This document shows positions 58,880-64,000 of a stretch of 64,000 nucleotides of DNA, piece by piece. The DNA comes from Pseudeuparius sepicola (Eukaryota; Arthropoda; Insecta; Coleoptera; Anthribidae): contig OY987301.1 of NCBI GenBank assembly GCA_963920635.1, positions 17,030,501-17,094,500 of the forward strand, in the 5' to 3' direction. The position numbers were made by a program, and so were the translations under genes. The notes beneath the pieces were generated by a model that was not told the origin of the DNA, made no database searches, and saw nothing but the letters and a program-made list of their open reading frames with translations. Position 1 is the stretch's first letter; every line of letters starts with the position of its first letter.

Positions 58880-60279
58880 TATACTATAAGGTGCCTTTTC
58901 TATGCAAGATACGAGAAAATTTTACTAAGAAAAATTATTCACAATAAAATATTATGCTCATGTAGGTACTAGGTCAATTTTATTCTTCCTCTTTTTTGCC
59001 TATGTGTGAGATTAATTGGACAATTTTAATCATCCCCTCTTTTTTTGCCTTTTTTAATTATTTAAATATACAGGCAATTTTTATTCTTAACAACTTTCCT
59101 TAATAACAATTTCGCGTTGTCTTGGCTATTGAAAAATTAAAAATTGGCATAAAAGTGGTTAACCCCAAATATATTTTTTAATTTTAAATAGGTTACCTTT
59201 TCCAGAGTTTTAAATCCATAATATATTAACGAATTTTTACATTCTTGCTTTTATTCGGTTTATTTTATAAAAAATGAATTATTTTTGTCGTCCTGTTATC
59301 TTGTCCTAGTCTTCTAACGCTATAAGCTAACGAAATCGTCTTTCATCGCTTTTGTTTAGTTACCTACTACTTACTCGTTGGTCCTTTGCGACATCACGGC
59401 TGGGTGTAGTACAGTGACCCTTTTGTGTTCGCACACAGCCGACTAGACGCTTCGCTTTTTTACTTTGGAAGTTTCGGGCGCCGCGGCGTTTAAAAATAGT
59501 TTCCGGCGCCAAAGTGTTAGGCTAGGGGACACTCGGCGTCCCGGCGCTACCCTAAGGCCATTACTTTCTACTATAAAAAGCTTTAGGGCAGGGTTATTGT
59601 CACTTAATAATGCGCGTAGATATTCTTGTTTCGACTTTCTTTTCGCAGATATCTTCCGACACTTTCATTTTTTTTATTGCGAACGTTAGTAGAAAACGAT
59701 GAATAGGGAATATTTCAAGATTCAGTGTCAGAATTACTATAGGCAAAGATATATACAACCATATATCTTTGCCATAGGTAATAAAAAATAATAATAGGAG
59801 ACCTCCTATTTTTTTATTGTCCGGGTCTGGGAACTTGGAGTATCAGTATCAAACATTTTTGTATTCAGCCCTTGTTTATGAATTCAGCATATATATCAGC
59901 ATTATACAGTGTGGATAGAAATTGTGGAATATTGCTTATATTTCTTAACATATTCCTCATATCAAAAACATGTTTTAATAAAAGGGTTAGGGGAAATTAT
60001 TTCCCGTTTAGTGATATCAAGCAATCTTTCGTAGCACAAAAAATGTGGTTGCAGTGGTAACCGACTTGATTTTTTTTAATGGCACCATATACGTTTTTTG
60101 GTGAAAATTGATATATTGGAACATTCTGAATACGATACAATACAATTTTAATGGGGTCGCATAAGAAAAAAATACAAAAAAATAAGTTTTCTATTATGCT
60201 ATTGACAATGTTTATCAAAATAATTATTAACATCAAGTTAGCCATGCCAAAATCAGAACAATGCGAAACTGTCACTCCC
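58880..60279. other. Intergenic DNA with a GC-richer islet
   Basis: 59465-59600 (GGGCGCCGCGGCGTTT, GGCGTCCCGGCGCTACC) is GC-rich and holds a 74-codon plus-strand frame at 59465-59689. No family recognised, and it may be promoter or 5' UTR. Confidence 0.35.
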
Positions 60280-60706
60280 AATGACGTCAGAACCTATAGA
60301 CAGGTTTGTTTTGATAAACGCTTGACGCCCAGAACTAATCACAATCTAAGCGCTCCATTAAATTATTCCGAAAATGTCGCGAGATTGTCAGAAATTGCCT
60401 CTTTTTGTCGAGCCGTAGCGAAGTTATTTCGACTCTGGGCTCGGAGGCTGGCGTCGTTAGACCATCCCCCGAGTTTTCAGGTGAGGTTCCGATGATTCCG
60501 GCGCCCCCAAACAAGAGAAAACATGGGATATCTAAGTGTGATTCTGGAGGAACTATAACCGGGACTCACCGGGTGTATAGTTGGTTGATGGTTGACTTTC
60601 TGTCTTTGTTTGTAGCATGTTTTTAGAGTAGTATGGATATATTTCATCTTGGAGTCAAAATAAAGGGCATTTTAACAATAGAGCACCACGTCTATAAGTT
60701 TTGACG
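60280..60706. mobile_element. TGACGTCA...CTATAGAC MITE, copy 2
   Basis: An inverted, longer copy of 54862-55170 (TGACGTCAGAACCTATAGAC to GTCTATAAGTTTTGACGTCA) with about 110 bp extra near 60310-60420. The open frame is preserved (GSEAGVVRPSPEFSGEVPM). Eight of nine codon differences between copies change the residue, so the frame is not under selection. Confidence 0.7.
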
Positions 60707-61261
60707 TCATTGGTCACTCCGGAGATAATACAACAAAAAACCAAACTTACAGTTTTCACCTTCGATTTGACTTTGAAGGACATTTGCGCAGAAACGGTTA
60801 GAGCTACGACATTTTGCGTAGAGCCAACCGACGCAGTGCCTCGAGTTGTATAAGATACTGTGAAATCAGACCCCTGGAAAATTCCCTGCGCGAAAAGAAT
60901 AAAATTAGCGGGAAACAGGCTTATCCGACGCAGTTTGGCCCGTAGAAAAATTTTTGACGATGTCGCTAAAAAATTAAAATTAGCCGGAAACCGGCTTATG
61001 TACTTTGATTTTTTGCCATTTTCCACCTTTTTTTATTAAAGTGCTTTTTCTGTAGCTATTTTCAAAAGCCTAGATTCACTTCGATTCTTTTGCGTTTTAA
61101 TTTTTTTTATTCGAAAAAATCAAAATAGGCCTACTATACTTTTGAAATTTTGCACACGTACTTAGTTTTTCTTTACGCAAAATTATCTTTAATAGCATTT
61201 TGTTCGACCTTCAAAAAAATTTTAACTGGCATTAGTTTTCTTCTCTCAATTTCTCCCGTTT
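60707..61261. other. Intergenic DNA
   Basis: A 123-codon minus-strand frame (60655-61026) shows no recognisable motif. 61110-61210 is related to 50640-50800. Confidence 0.35.
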
Positions 61262-61736
61262 TCGAAACTTTTGCAGGCTATCTCCCTTATTTTTAGAAAT
61301 ACAGACTTGCGGTTTTCGCTACACTTTGCTACTTTGTTATGAAATGAAAGATGCCTCAAACAAAATTTTCATAGCCTCTTTCGTTTTTAAGCTACATGGG
61401 GAAATTGAAAATTGGAAAGGTTTTGGCTATCCCCTGTACCTCAGTTACCTTTTCACATATAGGAAAAGTAGAAACGCACTTTTGTATAACTTTTTGTGTA
61501 GAGTCCAGTGGCATAGTCAGATTTTTTGCTAGCTTTATCAATTTCGGAGATATAAAGCAAACTTATGTTTTTTTTTAATGGAAGACCCTGTATTTGTATA
61601 GATATTTGAATTCGGCTTGTTGCCAGCTTTTCAGAAATATAATAGTATATACTTATTTTAAACAATAAATAAATTAATTACAATTACAACGCTAGAACTT
61701 GGCATCGAGAAAACCCATAATATAAGTATTTGAGCG

Positions 61737-62400
61737 CAGTGGCGGATCTACGGGGGGGCTACAGGGGCTATACCCCCCCCCTTGGCCTAATACCGTAAGG
61801 TAGGCACTTAAAAAATATGTCTGGCAATTAAAGATAGTGTGGAACTTCGTTTTCTTGGAACAGGTACAACCTGTTCCAGTTCGAGGCAATACCTGTTCTT
61901 AAAAAACCTGTTCCAGTTCCAATATTATTCTTCTAGTCTTCTAAGACCGTGGTCCGAATCGCGCTGACAGGAACATGCGCTGACAGGTACATGCCATTTT
62001 GAGGTTATGTGGGCGTAAAGGTCGCAAAGTAACTATTATTATTGAATATTGAATCCATGATAAATATTGCTTCCGTTTCTAAAGAGGGTATGTACGCTAA
62101 ATAGTTTATAAAGTACAAATTTAAAAATTTGGTGAACGCAATGGGATTGGGACAGGGCCCGGCACAGAACACGGGTCCAGTCACCGCCTTCACCGATCGA
62201 CAGTTCATGTTCACAGTTGTTCTATTCTATTACTACGAGTAGGGCGGAACTGGAACATCGGAACGCAACTGAACGAAACTAAGAATATTAATGTATATTG
62301 TATTTTAATGAATAAAATGAATAAAACATGTGTTTCCTATTTTATTACAAAATTTCAGAAAGAGAAGCCCTCCCTTGACTCCAGCCTAGATCCGCCACTG
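61737..62400. mobile_element. hAT-type non-autonomous element with perfect 8-bp TSD
   Basis: Ends CAGTGGCGGATCTA and TAGATCCGCCACTG. The duplication TTTGAGCG is exact at 61729-61736 and 62401-62408. It is 664 bp with no transposase frame. It split a mariner-like transposase frame that resumes right after the right-hand TSD. Confidence 0.9.
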
Positions 62401-62810
62401 TTTGAGCGAGATCGACAGGGTAGATTCGGCTTCAGCGTAGCATGCTTCATTTTGGAGCGACAAATAGCTTTTCGAACTTACGAAGGGAATCTTTCGGCTG
62501 AACGCTACGTGAATATTTTGCAAGAAGTTATACCAGAATTGCTAGAGAACATTCCCTTGGGCCACGTAAATAATATATTTATTTTCAGCAGGACGGAGCA
62601 CCTGCTCATAATGCACGGACAATACGACCTTTTTTAATGGATCTATAATAAGGTGTCCACCAAGGTCACTCGATCTTTCCATTCTTGATTTCTTTTTTGT
62701 AGGGTTATTTACATAATTTAGTTTTAGCACTCGACAGCAACGTAGAAGATCTACGTGAGGCTACCGTGCCAGCATTACAAAGTCTTCAGAGACATCAATA
62801 TAGTTTTAAA
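62401..62810 (+). pseudogene. Tc1/mariner (DDE_3) transposase relic
   Basis: After the hAT insertion the frame reads ERDRQGRFGFSVACFILERQ, then YEGNLSAERYVNILQEVIP. A frameshift later the catalytic block FQQDGAPAHNARTIRPFL appears (about 62584-62640). Another shift on come RCPPRSLDLSILDFFL and GYLHNLVLALDSNVEDLREA. These are the second and third acidic regions of the IS630/Tc1/mariner catalytic domain. Several frameshifts and stops make it inactive. Confidence 0.82.
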
Positions 62811-63320
62811 TGCACTATGGCGAATAACAAAAATTTGCGAATTTTGTGTTAGAGAAAAAGGTAATCATTGTGAGCAACATGTATAATTATTAAAAAAGAC
62901 CGGAGAGTATGTTTTATAGAAGAAGTTGAATTATTTTTGGTGTTTTTATATCTATATAGCATTATATAGCATTATAATAATATCTACTAAAAAATATAAT
63001 ATTATGGTTATGATGATATTGTTCCTTTATTTCATGGCCTACTATAGTCACGCATATAATTTGATAAAAGTGTAATTAACTCGCTTATTAAATGAAATGA
63101 ATAAAGCCAGCAAAAATCTGACTACGCCACTGGATTCTACAGAAAAAGTGGTATAAAACCCCGTTTCTACTGTCAGGGGATAGCCAAAAACTGTCAATTT
63201 TCAATTTCGCCCTGTATCTTAAAAACGAAGGTGGCTATGAAAGGTATATTTCATAAAAAAGTTGCACAGTGTCGCGAAAACCTCAAGTCTTTATCTCTGA
63301 AAATAATATTGTTCTCTCAA

Positions 63321-64000
63321 TATCTAGCGCTCTGTTGGCTACTTGGTCACATTTTTGGCTGGTTAAATTTATTATTATTATTTATATATTATATTTATAT
63401 ATTTCATTTTTGATACCTCGAGTGCTATCTAGGCTTACGTGACCAAATTAAATAAAAACCAGCTCTTAGAATTCTGTCCTTTTTGTTTACAAAATCGATA
63501 CTCTAACTTCGTAACGCATTTGATTCGGTTATACTTGACAAGGTGGCGCTGTATGTGTGCATTCTTCTATCAGTCGTGGACATACACTTTATATACAGGA
63601 TACAGGATTTTCGTTTTCGAGATACGGGGGCTGATGAACAATAATTTTTTTCGCGATTTTTATTTTAGTATATTTTGATATTTATGTATGATGATTAGCA
63701 CGCTTGGTGGTATTAATTTTATAGTAATTCATGGTGGTAGTTGACCAAAAGGCGTTTAGATATTTGTACTGTTAGGCTTTTTTTATAACGAATGTAGAAT
63801 TTAGTTATTATAAGGATCGTAAGCGCTAAATCTCGATCAGAAAATCAATTTTTCGTAAGGTTTGCTATCATAATGCATTTTCCATGTGCATTAAGAAACC
63901 TTTACAAAATTTGGGACATGACATGTTAAGAACTTTTCAGTTCTTAAAAACAGTTTATTCCTGTACAATTTGAATCTTGGTGCTTACGAGGTTTTGTCAG
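63321..64000. other. AT-rich DNA, nothing recognised
   Basis: Short frames only, and a TATACAGGATACAGG near 63592 that only vaguely resembles the CAGGGTG ends. Confidence 0.5.

Larger units (their letters stand above)
61262..63320. mobile_element. Composite element with long inverted arms
   Basis: Arm 61262-61538 is an inverted, diverged match to 63101-63320 (shared AAAATCTGACTA.GCCACTGGA and CTATCCCCTG blocks). Between them lie the mariner-type transposase relic and the nested hAT element. The simplest reading is an old mariner-like element with arms of 200 bp or more, later hit by the hAT. Confidence 0.6.

Overview
This window comes from an AT-rich animal nuclear genome, almost certainly an insect. 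Coding exons are short, introns run to many kilobases, splice sites follow GTAAGT/TTTCAG consensus, and most of the rest is inverted-repeat DNA transposon debris. A beetle or another repeat-rich insect is plausible, but that is inference. No rRNA genes, CRISPR arrays or bacterial-style operons are visible.

Three genes can be supported. (1) A receptor guanylate cyclase of the Gyc32E type lies on the minus strand. Nine in-phase exons between 34241 and 12028 encode the signal peptide and about 428 residues of the extracellular ANF-receptor-like domain. The transmembrane, kinase-homology and cyclase exons are not in view and should lie left of the window. (2) A three-exon plus-strand gene (2186-2242, 3571-3763, 9180-9613) encodes a 227-residue predicted secreted protein with eight cysteines. 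Its last exon is strikingly GC-rich. If the cyclase gene continues leftwards, this gene is nested in its intron on the opposite strand. (3) An intronless plus-strand gene at 22905-23429 lies in the largest cyclase intron. It encodes 174 residues: a four-cysteine CxxC...CxxC head, then nine uninterrupted 11-residue repeats ending exactly at the C-terminus. That periodicity is known from group 3 LEA proteins and from synuclein/perilipin-type amphipathic helices. This is the most interesting object in the window.

The remainder is dominated by transposons. At least six foldback elements share TACAGGGTG...CACCCTGTA termini but have unrelated arms (36896-37609, 38610-39744, 44834-46292, 46756-48181, 57303-58879, and a truncated copy at 23649-24723); 10701-11273 and 1289-1983 are decayed relatives. 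There are hAT-type elements with 8-bp target duplications (17585-18337, 42833-44278, 61737-62400, and the imperfect 40743-41849), plus an 8-bp-TSD element at 13136-13775. Other repeats are Tc1/mariner-type MITEs (8104-8979, 37614 onward), a mariner-like transposase relic (62401-62810), a gypsy-type gag relic (about 39063-39410), a foldback carrying an inverted tandem array (53244-54042), and three copies of an AAGTATAGTATTTC-ended foldback and of a CCAGGGACTC-ended element. Several are nested two or three deep, which gives a relative insertion chronology.

Apart from these, small GC-richer islets (for example 46602-46746, 54415-54655, 59465-59600, 36250-36440) may be exons or regulatory DNA but cannot be assigned. 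All coordinates were read by eye; splice junctions were checked by reading phase, not by transcripts.
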